Shown here: one piece after another, positions 53,178 through 62,509 of the stretch
Layout: every line of letters begins with the position of its first letter
Numbering within the stretch: position 1 is the stretch's first letter
NCBI GenBank assembly: GCA_963840545.1
Contig: CAWIZE010000012.1
Coordinates: forward strand, 62,001-126,000
DNA length: 64,000 bases
Direction: 5' to 3'
Origin: JAKAWQ01 sp963840545
GTDB taxonomy: Bacteria; Pseudomonadota; Alphaproteobacteria; Acetobacterales; Acetobacteraceae
Notes under the pieces: model-generated
Told to the model about the DNA's origin: nothing
Databases searched by the model: none
The model's input: only the letters and a program-made list of their open reading frames with translations
Made by a program: the position numbers and the translations under genes

Positions 53178-53939
53178 TCACGGCTCGAAGACGACCTGCA
53201 CCCTGGGCGTCGGGTAGCGGGCGATGCCGAATTCGACGATGGTGCCGGCGCGGTCGACATTGACGTTCTCGCAACAGAGCAGCGGCCGCGAGCGCGGCGT
53301 CTCCAGCAGTTCCGCCTCCGCCGGCGTCGGCATCCGCGCCGTCACGCGGGTGGATTGGCGCAGATAATCCGCAACCCCCACCCGGGCGAGCGCCCGGGTG
53401 ACGGCCCCTTCCGCGCGCAGCGCCTCGAGGATGCCGCGCAGGCGCGCGGGGGGGAAATAATGGCTGGCAAACGAGATGGGCCGCCCGTCGGCGAGCCCGA
53501 GATGCTCGAACAGCACCACTTTCGCGCCGCTGCGCACCCCGAGCCCGGCGGCCACCCTGCTGTCCGCCTCCTGTTCGCGGAGATCGAGCACCCGGCCGGA
53601 GGGTTCGCGGTTGTGGCGGCGGATCCATTCCGAGAAGCGCGTGCGCGGTCCGACGATGTAATCGAGCACGTCCTCGGCGACGAAGGAACCGCGCCCCTGT
53701 TCGACGCGGATCAGGCCGGCGCGCGACAATTCCTCGAGCGCGCGGCGCACGGTGTGGCGGTTGACGCCGAACCGCGCCGCGAGCCCGGCCTCGGTGGGCA
53801 GCCGGCCGCCGGCCGGAAGCGCGCCGCCGAGGATCTCGCGCTGAAGCGTCTCGGCGATCCGCCGCCAGAGCGCGACGCCGTCGCGGACCAGCAGCGTCGC
53901 CGCAGCACCACCCGCCGGTGTCATCGAAACTTCGTCCAC
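53178..53939 (-). CDS. phnF: Phosphonate metabolism transcriptional regulator PhnF
   Basis: GntR/HutC-family regulator of 253 residues. Winged helix 'LPAGGRLPTEAGLAARFGVN' with 'RHTVRRALEELSRAGLIRVE' then 'GRGSFVAEDVLDYIVG', followed by a UTRA effector domain ('KVVLFEHLGLADGRPISFAS', 'LLCCENVNVDRAGTIVEFG'). Divergent from the phnG-N operon; the 132-bp gap holds PhnF-like half-sites. An in-frame ATG at 53924 would shorten it by five residues. Confidence 0.9.
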   Translation of the reverse strand: MDEVSMTPAGGAAATLLVRDGVALWRRIAETLQREILGGALPAGGRLPTEAGLAARFGVNRHTVRRALEELSRAGLIRVEQGRGSFVAEDVLDYIVGPRTRFSEWIRRHNREPSGRVLDLREQEADSRVAAGLGVRSGAKVVLFEHLGLADGRPISFASHYFPPARLRGILEALRAEGAVTRALARVGVADYLRQSTRVTARMPTPAEAELLETPRSRPLLCCENVNVDRAGTIVEFGIARYPTPRVQVVFEP

Positions 53940-54010
53940 GCCGCGGCGCGATCGGCGATCATCGGGGTTGACGGGTCCGGGAGCCTCATTTACAGGAAAG
54001 CCTCATCGAG

Positions 54011-54046
54011 TTGTCTAGATGAATAGATCAATTCCCGATAGACCAA
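54011..54046. promoter_or_regulatory. Candidate PhnF operator upstream of phnG
   Basis: TTGTCTAGA at 54011-54019 and TAGACCAA at 54039-54046 resemble the two halves of HutC/PhnF-type sites (TGGTCTAGACCA-like); they face each other across 19 bases in the gap between phnF and phnG. TCTAGA is itself a palindrome. The AT-rich context, unusual here, suggests the phnG promoter. Binding is inferred from the regulator family. Confidence 0.45.
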
Positions 54047-54071
54047 AAATCCCCCGGGGGCAAAGGCCGAC

Positions 54072-54542
54072 GTGACAGAGCCCGATCCGAACGCGAGGCG
54101 CCGGCGCTGGATGGCGGTGCTGGCGCGGGCGAGTGCCGCGGAGATCGAGGCGCGGCTCGCCGTGGCCGAGACGTCCGCCGCGGCCGGGCCGCCGCCTGCG
54201 CACATCCGTCTGCGCGGGCCCGAGATCGGGCTGGTCATGGTGCGCGGCCGCGCCGGCGGCGCCGGGGCCCCGTTCAACCTCGGCGAGATGACGGTCGCGC
54301 GCTGCACCGTGCGCGATGCCGAAGGCCGCGTCGGCCACGCCTATGTCGCCGGCCGCGACCTTCGGCATGCCGAACTGGCCGCCGCGCTCGACGCGGCGCT
54401 GCAGGATTCCGCCCGGCACGACGCGCTCGAGCGGACGGTGATCGCGCCGCTCGCCGCTGCGCAGGAGGCCGCGCGCGCCGCTTCCGCCCGCAAGGCCGCC
54501 GCGACCCGCGTGCAGTTCTTCACCATGGCGAGCATGCGCTGA
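54072..54542 (+). CDS. phnG: Phosphonate C-P lyase system protein PhnG
   Basis: Subunit of the PhnGHIJ C-P lyase core, 156 residues. 'RRRWMAVLARASAAEIEARL' at the start, 'LRGPEIGLVMVRGRAGGAGA', 'FNLGEMTVARCTVRDAEGRV' and 'GHAYVAGRDLRHAELAAALD' follow the family. First gene of the phnGHIJKLMN run; the stop overlaps the phnH ATG by one base. Confidence 0.93.
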   Translation: MTEPDPNARRRRWMAVLARASAAEIEARLAVAETSAAAGPPPAHIRLRGPEIGLVMVRGRAGGAGAPFNLGEMTVARCTVRDAEGRVGHAYVAGRDLRHAELAAALDAALQDSARHDALERTVIAPLAAAQEAARAASARKAAATRVQFFTMASMR

Positions 54543-55144
54543 TGACACATGCGCCGAAGACCGGACTGGCGCTTCCCGGCTTTGCCGATCCCGTGGGCGG
54601 CGCGCAGGCCGCCTTTCGCGCGCTGCTCGATGCCATGGCCCGCCCGGGCACGCTGCATGACGTGGCCGAGCTCATCGCCGAGCTGACCCCCCCGGCGCCG
54701 CTCGGCCCCGCGGCCGCTGCCGTGCTGCTCACCCTCGTCGATGCCGACACGCCGCTCTGGCTCGACGGGGCCTGCATGGCGGCGCGCGCATGGCTCGTCT
54801 TCCACTGCGGCGCGCCTCTGACCGACGATCCGGCCGCTTCCGCCTTTGCGGCTGCCGTCGGGATGAAGCCGCTCGGCCTCTTCAACACCGGGAGCGACGC
54901 GGCGCCCGAGGACTCCACAACCCTCGTCGTCCAGCTGCCCGCACTCGGCACGGGCCGGGCCTACCGGGTCTCAGGTCCGGGGCTTCGCGCGCCGGCGCCG
55001 CTTCGGGCCGCGGGCCTGCCGGCGGATTTTCCCGCGCAATGGGCGACAAACCACGCCCTCTATCCGCGCGGGATCGATCTCGTGCTCTGCGCCGGCGCGC
55101 GGTTCTGCTGCCTGCCGCGCAGCGTGCAACTCGGGACGGATTGA
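54542..55144 (+). CDS. phnH: Phosphonate C-P lyase system protein PhnH
   Basis: 200 residues, PLP-transferase-like fold without PLP, part of the PhnGHIJ complex. 'GLALPGFADPVGGAQAAFRA' and 'LLDAMARPGTLHDVA' form the typical start, with 'PRGIDLVLCAGARFCCLPRS' at the end. The stop is 5 bp from phnI. Confidence 0.92.
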   Translation: MTHAPKTGLALPGFADPVGGAQAAFRALLDAMARPGTLHDVAELIAELTPPAPLGPAAAAVLLTLVDADTPLWLDGACMAARAWLVFHCGAPLTDDPAASAFAAAVGMKPLGLFNTGSDAAPEDSTTLVVQLPALGTGRAYRVSGPGLRAPAPLRAAGLPADFPAQWATNHALYPRGIDLVLCAGARFCCLPRSVQLGTD

Positions 55145-55149
55145 GCGCC

Positions 55150-56295
55150 ATGGCCTATGTCGCGGTAAAAGGGGGCGAGCAGGCGATCGACGCCGCCCAT
55201 GCCTGGCTTGCCGAGGAGCGGCGCGGGGATCCCAGCCTGCCCGAGATCGCGACCGCGCAGATCGCCGAACAGCTCGGCCGGGCCGTGGATCGGGTGATGG
55301 CGGAGGGTTCCTGTTATGACCCGGGGCTCGCCGCCCTGGCCGTCAAGCAGGCGCAGGGCGACCTGATCGAAGCCGCCTTCCTGCTCCGCGCCTATCGGAC
55401 CACGCTCCCCCGCTTCGCCGCGGCGCGCGCCGTCGATACCGATGCGATGCAGGTCCGCCGCCGCATCTCGGCGATCTACAAGGATTTGCCGGGCGGCCAG
55501 GTGCTCGGCCCGACCTACGACTATACCCATCGGCTGCTCGACTTCCGGCTGCTCGACTTCCGGCTGGCGGAGGGCGATCCTCCGCCCGCGGATGGTCCGC
55601 CGCGACCGGCACCTGCCGAAGGAGCGGCGGCGGAGGGGGCGGCGGCGGGGCGGATGAACCGCGTCTCGGCCATCCTCGCGCACGAGGGCCTGATCGAGGG
55701 CGAGGGGGCCGCGGACGGCCAGCCGGGCGATCTGACGCGCGAGCCGCTCGCCTTTCCGGCCGGGCGCGACCTGCGCCTCCAGGCGCTGGCGCGCGGCGAC
55801 GAGGGCTTCCTGCTCGCGCTCGGCTACGCGACGCAGCGCGGCTGGGGTGGCACGCATCCCTTCGTGGGCGAGATCCGGGTCGGCGAGGTCGCGGTCGAGA
55901 TCGAACCGCCCGAGCTCGGCTTCGCCATCGATATCGGCGAGATCACCATGACCGAATGCCAGATGGTGAACCAGTTCCGCGGCTCGAAGAGCGTGCCGCC
56001 ACAATTCACGCGCGGCTATGGGCTCTGCTTCGGCCATGGCGAGCGCAAGGCGATGGCGATGGCGCTGGTCGATCGGGCGATGCGCGCCGAGGAGCTCGGC
56101 GAGGAAAGCATCGCGCCGGCCCAGAACATCGAGTTCGTGCTGTCCCATTGCGACAATATCGAGGCGACCGGCTTCGTCGAGCACCTCAAGCTGCCGCACT
56201 ACGTGGATTTCCAGAGCGAGCTCGAAACGATCCGCCGCCTGCGCCGCGAAGCCGCCGCCTCGCCGGCGCCGGATCAGCGCGAGGCCGCGGAATGA
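55150..56295 (+). CDS. phnI: Phosphonate C-P lyase system protein PhnI
   Basis: Nucleosidase that, with PhnG, PhnH and PhnL, attaches phosphonate to ribose in place of adenine. 381 residues: 'MAYVAVKGGEQAIDAAHAWL', 'EGSCYDPGLAALAVKQAQGD', 'ATQRGWGGTHPFVGEIRVG' and 'IDIGEITMTECQMVNQF' are typical. An exact 15-base tandem duplication (55531-55560) gives a repeated R-L-L-D-F motif, followed by a Pro/Ala-rich insert (about residues 143-170). The 4-bp overlap with phnJ couples translation. Confidence 0.95.
   Translation: MAYVAVKGGEQAIDAAHAWLAEERRGDPSLPEIATAQIAEQLGRAVDRVMAEGSCYDPGLAALAVKQAQGDLIEAAFLLRAYRTTLPRFAAARAVDTDAMQVRRRISAIYKDLPGGQVLGPTYDYTHRLLDFRLLDFRLAEGDPPPADGPPRPAPAEGAAAEGAAAGRMNRVSAILAHEGLIEGEGAADGQPGDLTREPLAFPAGRDLRLQALARGDEGFLLALGYATQRGWGGTHPFVGEIRVGEVAVEIEPPELGFAIDIGEITMTECQMVNQFRGSKSVPPQFTRGYGLCFGHGERKAMAMALVDRAMRAEELGEESIAPAQNIEFVLSHCDNIEATGFVEHLKLPHYVDFQSELETIRRLRREAAASPAPDQREAAE
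55531..55560 (+). repeat. 15-bp in-frame tandem duplication in phnI
   Basis: CGGCTGCTCGACTTC occurs twice without a gap (55531-55545, 55546-55560), encoding RLLDF twice and leaving the frame intact. Confidence 0.9.
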
Positions 56296-57134
56296 ACGGC
56301 TACAATTTCGCCTATCTCGACGAGCAGACCAAGCGCATGGTCCGCCGCGCCCTGCTCAAGGCCGTCGCCATTCCCGGCCACCAGGTGCCGTTCGGCTCGC
56401 GCGAGATGCCGCTGCCCTATGGCTGGGGCACCGGCGGCATCCAGGTGACGGCCGCGATCCTCGGCCCCGCCGACGTGCTGAAGGTGATCGACCAGGGCGC
56501 GGACGACACCACCAACGCGGTCTCGATCCGCCGCTTCTTCGCCCGCACCGCGGGCGTCGCGACGACGACGCGCACCGTCGCGGCGAGCGTGATCCAGACG
56601 CGGCACCGCATCCCGGAGACGGCGCTGCGCGAGGGCCAGATCGTCGTCTACCAGGTGCCGCTCCCCGAGCCGCTCTCGCGACTCGAGCCGAGCCGCGCCG
56701 CCGCCCGCGAGATGCACGCGATGGCCGATTACGGGCTGATGCATGTGAAGCTCTACGAGGACATCGCCCGCCTCGGTCATGTCTCGATCAGCTTCGACTA
56801 CCCGGTGATGGTGAACCGGCGCTACCTGATGGCGCCAAGCCCGATCCCCGCCTTCGACAATCCCAAGCTCGACCGGAGCCCCGCCCTGCATCTCTTCGGC
56901 GCCGGGCGCGAGAAGCGCATCTATGCCGTCCCGCCCTATACCGAGGTCCGCTCCCTTGCGTTTGACGATCATCCCTTTCGCCTGACCCGCGCCCCGCACA
57001 GCTGCGCGCTCTGCGGCGCGCGCACGAGCTACCTCGACGAGATCGTCACCGACGATGAAGGCGGGCGCATGTTCGTCTGCTCCGATACCGACTATTGCGC
57101 GGAACGGCGCGGAACGGACGCGGCCGCCGCATGA
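56292..57134 (+). CDS. phnJ: Carbon-phosphorus lyase PhnJ (radical SAM)
   Basis: The enzyme that breaks the C-P bond of ribose-1-methylphosphonate-5-phosphate by radical SAM chemistry. 280 residues. The characteristic cysteines are Cys238, Cys241, Cys263 and Cys269 in the pattern C-x2-C-x21-C-x5-C; the first three should hold the 4Fe-4S cluster and the last form the thiyl radical. Start 'MNGYNFAYLDEQTKRMVRRA' and 'ADYGLMHVKLYEDIARLGHV' are typical. Its presence indicates that the cell can use methylphosphonate-type compounds as a phosphorus source. Confidence 0.96.
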   Translation: MNGYNFAYLDEQTKRMVRRALLKAVAIPGHQVPFGSREMPLPYGWGTGGIQVTAAILGPADVLKVIDQGADDTTNAVSIRRFFARTAGVATTTRTVAASVIQTRHRIPETALREGQIVVYQVPLPEPLSRLEPSRAAAREMHAMADYGLMHVKLYEDIARLGHVSISFDYPVMVNRRYLMAPSPIPAFDNPKLDRSPALHLFGAGREKRIYAVPPYTEVRSLAFDDHPFRLTRAPHSCALCGARTSYLDEIVTDDEGGRMFVCSDTDYCAERRGTDAAAA

Positions 57135-57957
57135 GCCCCGATCGTCCCGAACCCCTGCTCTCGGCGCCCCTGCTCTCGGCGCCCCTGCTTTCGGCGCGCG
57201 GCCTCGGTGTCACGCTCGGCCGCGTGGCGGCGCTCGACGGCGTGGACACCGATCTCTGGCCGGGCGAGGTGCTGGCGGTCGTCGGCGAGAGCGGCTCGGG
57301 CAAGACGACGCTGCTGAACACGCTCTTCGGCGCGCAGCGCCCGGACGCGGGAACCGTCCGCTATCGCGATCCCGAGGGGCGCGTGCGGGACGTCCATCGG
57401 ATGCCGCCGCCGATGCTGCGCATGCTCCATCGCTCCGACTGGGGTTTTGTCTATCAGGAGCCGCGGCAGGCGCTGAGGATGGCGGTCTCCGCCGGCGGCA
57501 ATGTCGGCGAGCGGCTGATGGCCCCCGGAATCAACACCGCGGGGGCGCGGCATTACGGAAAAATCCGGGAGGCCGCGATCGCCTGGCTCCGCCAGGTGGA
57601 GATCGACCCCGCGCGCATCGACGATCTGCCCCGCACTTTCTCGGGCGGCATGCTGCAGCGGCTGCAGATCGCGCGCACCCTGGTGACGCACCCGCGCCTC
57701 GTCTTCATGGACGAGCCGACGGGCGGGCTCGACGTCTCCGTCCAGGCGCGCCTGCTCGACCTCATCCGCACCCTGGTGGCGCGGCTCGGCATCGCGGTCG
57801 TGCTCGTCACGCACGATATCGCGGTCGCGCGCCTGCTCGCCGACCGGATCCTGGTGATGCAGGCGGGCCGTGTCGTCGAGACCGGGCTCACCGATCAGGT
57901 GCTCGACGATCCGCAGGCGCCCTACACGCAGCTCCTCGTAAGCTCGGTCCTGCAGGC

Positions 57958-57961
<4 letters not shown>
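57131..57961 (+). CDS. phnK: Phosphonate C-P lyase system ATP-binding protein PhnK
   Basis: ABC-type ATPase that docks on the PhnGHIJ core, 276 residues. Walker A 'GESGSGKTTLL', signature 'FSGGMLQRLQIARTL', Walker B 'LVFMDEPTGGLDVSVQARL' and 'VTHDIAVARLLADRI'. The N-terminus has a 15-base unit repeated three times (57152-57196), encoding LLSAP-type repeats, before the conserved start at 'ARGLGVTLG'. Overlaps phnJ and phnL by 4 bp each. Confidence 0.94.
57152..57196 (+). repeat. 15-bp in-frame tandem repeat, three copies, in phnK
   Basis: CCCCTGCTCTCGGCG at 57152-57166 and 57167-57181, then the same with one base change at 57182-57196. It encodes a repeated P-L-L-S-A unit at the N-terminus and keeps the frame. 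Confidence 0.9.
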
Positions 57962-58688
<727 letters not shown>

Positions 58689-58692
<4 letters not shown>

Positions 58693-59867
58693 CTGCGATC
58701 GAGAGGACCGCGCCCGCGCGCGCTTTTGCCGCGAGCGAAACAATCCTGACCAATGCGCGCATCGTCCTGCCCGGGTCCGTGATCACGGGGACCATCGTCG
58801 TGGACGGCGATCGGATCGCCGAGGTGCAGCCGGGCCGATCCTTCCTTCCCGCCGCGGCCGATCTCGACGGCGATTATCTCATTCCCGGCGCGGTCGATCT
58901 GCACACCGACAATCTCGAGCGCCAGGTCCTGCCGCGCCCGAGCGCGCGCTGGCCGTCGCGCTCGGCGCTGCTCGCGCATGACGCGCAATGCGCCGCGGCC
59001 GGCGTCACCACCGTGTGCGACGCGCTCTGCCTCGGCGATCTCGGCTTCGACAAGGACCGCGTCCGCACCTTTCAGGAGGGCGTCGCGGATCTCGACGATC
59101 TTGCCGGCACGGGCCTCCTCAGGGCCGAGCATTTCCTCCACCTCCGCTGCGAGCTCCCGGCGCCGGACATGCTGGCGCTGCTCGACCCGGTTGTCGAGCA
59201 TGACCTCACCCGGATCGTAAGCCTGATGGACCATAGCCCCGGCGTCGGCCAGTACGCCGACCTCGGGCGCTATCGCGCGATGCGCGTGCGGGAGGGCTTG
59301 GTCGGCGCGGAGGTGGAGCGCCGTATCCTCGAGTTGCAGGCGCAGCGCGCGCGCCTGCTCGGCCCCAACCGCCGCGCGCTGCTCGACCGTCTTGCCGGGC
59401 TGCCGGTGGTGCTCGCCAGCCACGACGACGAGACCGCAGCGGACATCGCGCAGAACCAAGCCGACGGCATCCGGATCAGCGAATTCCCGGTGACGATGGC
59501 GGCCGCCGCGGCGGCGAAGGCCTGCGGCATGGAGGTGATCGCCGGCGCGCCGAACCTGGTGCGCGGCGGCTCGCACTCGGGCAACGTCGCCGTGCTGGAC
59601 CTCGTGCGGGAAGGCGCCGTCGATGCCTTCGCATCGGACTATGTGCCGGCGAGCCTGATCGAGGCCGCCTTCCTCGCGGTGGCGTCCATGGGGCTCTCGC
59701 TTGCGCAGGCGATCGCGCTGATTGCCGAGAATCCGGCCCGCATGGCGCGGCTCGACGATCGCGGCCGAATCGCGCCGGGCATGCGGGCGGACCTCGTCCG
59801 CGTGCGTCTCCATGGATCGACGCCGGTGGTCCGCGAAGTGTGGAGCGCCGGCCGGCGCGTTTCCTGA
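58689..59867 (+). CDS. phnM: Alpha-D-ribose 1-methylphosphonate 5-triphosphate diphosphatase PhnM
   Basis: Metal-dependent hydrolase of the amidohydrolase superfamily, 392 residues, which removes pyrophosphate before PhnJ acts. 'ILTNARIVLPGSVITGTIVV', 'IPGAVDLHTDNLERQVLPRP', 'SLMDHSPGVGQYADLGRYRA', 'VVLASHDDETAADIA' and 'GAPNLVRGGSHSGNVAVLDL' carry the metal ligands. phnN follows after 12 bp. Confidence 0.95.
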
Positions 59868-59879
59868 GCAGGCCGGAAG

Positions 59880-60461
59880 GTGCTGGTTCTGATCGTCGGC
59901 CCCTCCGGCGCCGGGAAGGACACGCTGCTCGGGGCCGCGAGGGCCGCTCTCGCCGATGAGCCGCGCGTGCGCTTCGTGCGCCGCGTTGTGACGCGCGCGA
60001 CGAGCGGGCACGCCGGGGACGAGGAGTTCCTCGATGAAGCGGAGTTCCGCGCCCGCTGCGACGCCCGGGCCTATGCGCTCTGGTGGCAGGCCCACGGGTT
60101 CTTCTACGGCGTGCCCGCGGACATCGCGGATGATCTCGGCGCCGGCCGCGTCGTCGTCGCCAGCGTCTCGCGCGCGGTTCTTGCCGAAGCCGCTTCGCGT
60201 TTTTCCGTACGCGTGGTGGAGATCACCGCGCGGCGCGAAATCCTCGCGAGCCGGCTCGCCGGGCGCGGGCGGGAAGATCCGGCCGCGGTCGCGGAGCGGC
60301 TTTCGCGCGCCGTCGCCATTCCCGAGGGGCTCGCGGTCAGCGCCATCGTCAATGACGGCGCGGTCGAGCAGGGCACAAGCGCGCTCCTATCCCTGCTGCG
60401 CGAGATCATCGACGAGACCGCGAGCGCCGCGATGCAAACTGAGATCGGGGGAGAGCGGTGA
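59880..60461 (+). CDS. phnN: Ribose 1,5-bisphosphokinase PhnN
   Basis: Phosphorylates ribose 1,5-bisphosphate to PRPP, recycling the sugar released by C-P lyase. 193 residues with a guanylate-kinase-like fold: P-loop 'GPSGAGKDTLL' at residues 7-17, 'RVRFVRRVVTRATSGHAGDE', 'YALWWQAHGFFYGVP' and 'VVEITARREILASRLAGRGR'. GTG start; the 3' end overlaps the acetyltransferase gene by 4 bp. Confidence 0.93.
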   Translation: MLVLIVGPSGAGKDTLLGAARAALADEPRVRFVRRVVTRATSGHAGDEEFLDEAEFRARCDARAYALWWQAHGFFYGVPADIADDLGAGRVVVASVSRAVLAEAASRFSVRVVEITARREILASRLAGRGREDPAAVAERLSRAVAIPEGLAVSAIVNDGAVEQGTSALLSLLREIIDETASAAMQTEIGGER

Positions 60462-61123
60462 TCGAAGTCAATGTCGGCGACGTCCAGAGCCCATGGCACG
60501 GCTCGAACATGATGACAAAAGCGCCCTGGGTGCATGAGACGGCGCTCGTGCAAAAGAGCCGTCTCGGGCCCTGGACCGTGGTCGGCGAGCGGTGCCAGGT
60601 GCTCGAGAGCGAGCTTTTCGACTACACCTACGCCGTCCGCGACGTCGAAATCTTCAACGCGAACGTCGGAAAATTCGGCAACATCGCCTCGCATGTGCGG
60701 ATCAACCCGACCAACCATCCGATGTGGCGCGCAACGCTGCATCATTTCACCTACCGCTCCCGCTCGCATTTCGACGGCGCGGAGGATGATCCGGAAGTGT
60801 TCGAATGGCGGCTTGCGCACCGCGTCACCATCGGCCCGGACGTATGGATCGGCCATGGCGCGATCCTGCTGCCGGGCGTCTCGGTCGGGACGGGGGCCGC
60901 GATCGGCGCCGGCGCCGTCGTGACGAAGGATGTGCCGGACTACACGATCGTCGCCGGCAACCCGGCGCGCATCATCCGCCGGCGCGTGCCCGAGGACGTG
61001 GCGGCGTCGCTCATGCGGACCGCCTGGTGGGACTGGCCGCGCGAGCGCCTCGCCGCCGCGCTTCAGGATTTCCGCAAGCTTCCGGCCGCCGCCTTCGCGG
61101 CCAAATACGATCCCGGCTCGTAA
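60458..61123 (+). CDS. Hexapeptide-repeat acetyltransferase of phosphonate clusters
   Basis: Left-handed beta-helix transferase, 221 residues, of the chloramphenicol/virginiamycin acetyltransferase type often placed at the end of phn operons. 'FNANVGKFGNIASHVRINPT' and 'VTIGPDVWIGHGAILLPGVS' give the hexapeptide coils and the catalytic His region ('NHPMWRATLHHFTYR'). It may acetylate aminoalkylphosphonates, as PhnO does by another fold; that is inference. The GTG overlaps phnN; ATGs at 60509 or 60512 are alternative starts. Last gene of the phn operon. Confidence 0.85.
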   Translation: MIEVNVGDVQSPWHGSNMMTKAPWVHETALVQKSRLGPWTVVGERCQVLESELFDYTYAVRDVEIFNANVGKFGNIASHVRINPTNHPMWRATLHHFTYRSRSHFDGAEDDPEVFEWRLAHRVTIGPDVWIGHGAILLPGVSVGTGAAIGAGAVVTKDVPDYTIVAGNPARIIRRRVPEDVAASLMRTAWWDWPRERLAAALQDFRKLPAAAFAAKYDPGS

Positions 61124-61128
61124 CCGGG

Positions 61129-62388
61129 TCAGGACGGATCGGCGAGAACCCGCGGCGCCGCGAAGCGGATCATGCCGGCGATGCCGACGGCAAGCGTGAT
61201 CGCGGCGCAGACGGCGATGATGCAAGCCACCGGGAACGCGGCATAGAGCGGCGGAGCGATCACCATCGCAACCAGCAGCCCGCCGTTGGCCGCAACGAGA
61301 TAGGCGCGCATCGCCGCGGGGATGTCGGCGTGTGGCAACTCCGTCTGGCGGAGCACGGCAATCGGGACGTCCTTCATCGGCCCGCCGATGGCGCCGAGCG
61401 CGGCACTGGCCGCGAAGGCCGCGATCGCCATCGCCGGCGGCAAGGGTGCGGCCGCCGCCAGCGCCATCAGCATCAGCCCGCTGCCGAGCACGACGGAGCC
61501 GGCGAAGATCATCCGCCCGGGATTGCCGGGCATCGTCCGGCTGCCGACGACCAGGGTCGCGGCGAGGTTCGTGCAGCCATAGGCCGAGATGACGAGACCG
61601 TACGCGCCGAGCCCGGCGCCACCCGGCACGTGGCGGGCGATGGCGAGCGGCAGGCCGAGAAACATGACCGCGTACCAGACGCCGTTCAACACGCCGGTGA
61701 GATGCAGGTTGATGCGCAGAAGGGGATGGCTCGCGACCGCGCGAAACCCATGCAGCGCCGAAGCAACAAAATTCCGCGGCGGCTCGGCCCTGCGCGGCCC
61801 GGGCAGCGGGCACAGTCGGCGGATCAGGAGGAGCGCCGCCGCCGAGAGCCCGAAGCTCGCCGCGTCAAGCGAGAGGAAATGCTTGACCGGCACCCACGCC
61901 GCGAAAACGGCGACCAGCCCGGGCCCGAGCAGCCGCGCGATCCGGTCCGTGCTGTCGAGCAAAGCGTTCGCCGCCGGCAGGTGCGCTGCATCCCGCACGA
62001 GCCCCGGCAGGATGCTCTGCAGGGCGGGACGAAAGACCGCCTGTCCGACGGCAAGCACGATGGCCGCGAGCACGAGCGCCATCGCCGTCGGCCTGCCGCG
62101 AAAACTCCAATCCAGCACGACGAAGATCAGCACCGCCGCCCGCGCGAAATCGGCGCCGATCATCGCGGTGCGCTGCTCCCACCCATCCGCCCAGCGTCCC
62201 GCAAGCAGGGCCGTTCCCAGCACGCACGCCGCACCCAGCGCCGCGAGATATCCCGCCGCCGCGCCCAGCGCGCCGACCGCGATCCAGGTCAGCGCGACGG
62301 CGTAGAGTTGGTCCCCGACCGCCGAGAGCGAGAGGCCGCCCCAAAGCAGGGCCAATGGTGGATCCCGCAATGGGGCGAGAATGCGCAT
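61129..62388 (-). CDS. MFS transporter (MFS_3/EntS-like)
   Basis: 419 residues with about twelve hydrophobic helices. The start 'LRDPPLALLWGGLSLSAVGD' and the first loop motif 'LLAGRWADGWEQR' are typical of the exporter branch that includes EntS and macrolide pumps. 'RPALQSILPGLVRDAAHLPA' with 'ANALLDSTDRIARLLGPGLV' is also a hallmark of that branch. The substrate is unknown. Convergent with the phn operon (5 bp between stops) and divergent from the GNAT gene. Confidence 0.87.
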   Translation of the reverse strand: MRILAPLRDPPLALLWGGLSLSAVGDQLYAVALTWIAVGALGAAAGYLAALGAACVLGTALLAGRWADGWEQRTAMIGADFARAAVLIFVVLDWSFRGRPTAMALVLAAIVLAVGQAVFRPALQSILPGLVRDAAHLPAANALLDSTDRIARLLGPGLVAVFAAWVPVKHFLSLDAASFGLSAAALLLIRRLCPLPGPRRAEPPRNFVASALHGFRAVASHPLLRINLHLTGVLNGVWYAVMFLGLPLAIARHVPGGAGLGAYGLVISAYGCTNLAATLVVGSRTMPGNPGRMIFAGSVVLGSGLMLMALAAAAPLPPAMAIAAFAASAALGAIGGPMKDVPIAVLRQTELPHADIPAAMRAYLVAANGGLLVAMVIAPPLYAAFPVACIIAVCAAITLAVGIAGMIRFAAPRVLADPS

Positions 62389-62509
62389 CCCGTCACTCTA
62401 GTCGCGAATGATTCGCAACTCAACTCGGGCTCGCGCCTGCCAATCCTGCCCGTGTTGCGCGCGCCGCACCGCGCGGGCGACACTCGCGCGCAACGGTCTC
62501 GGCGAGGTG

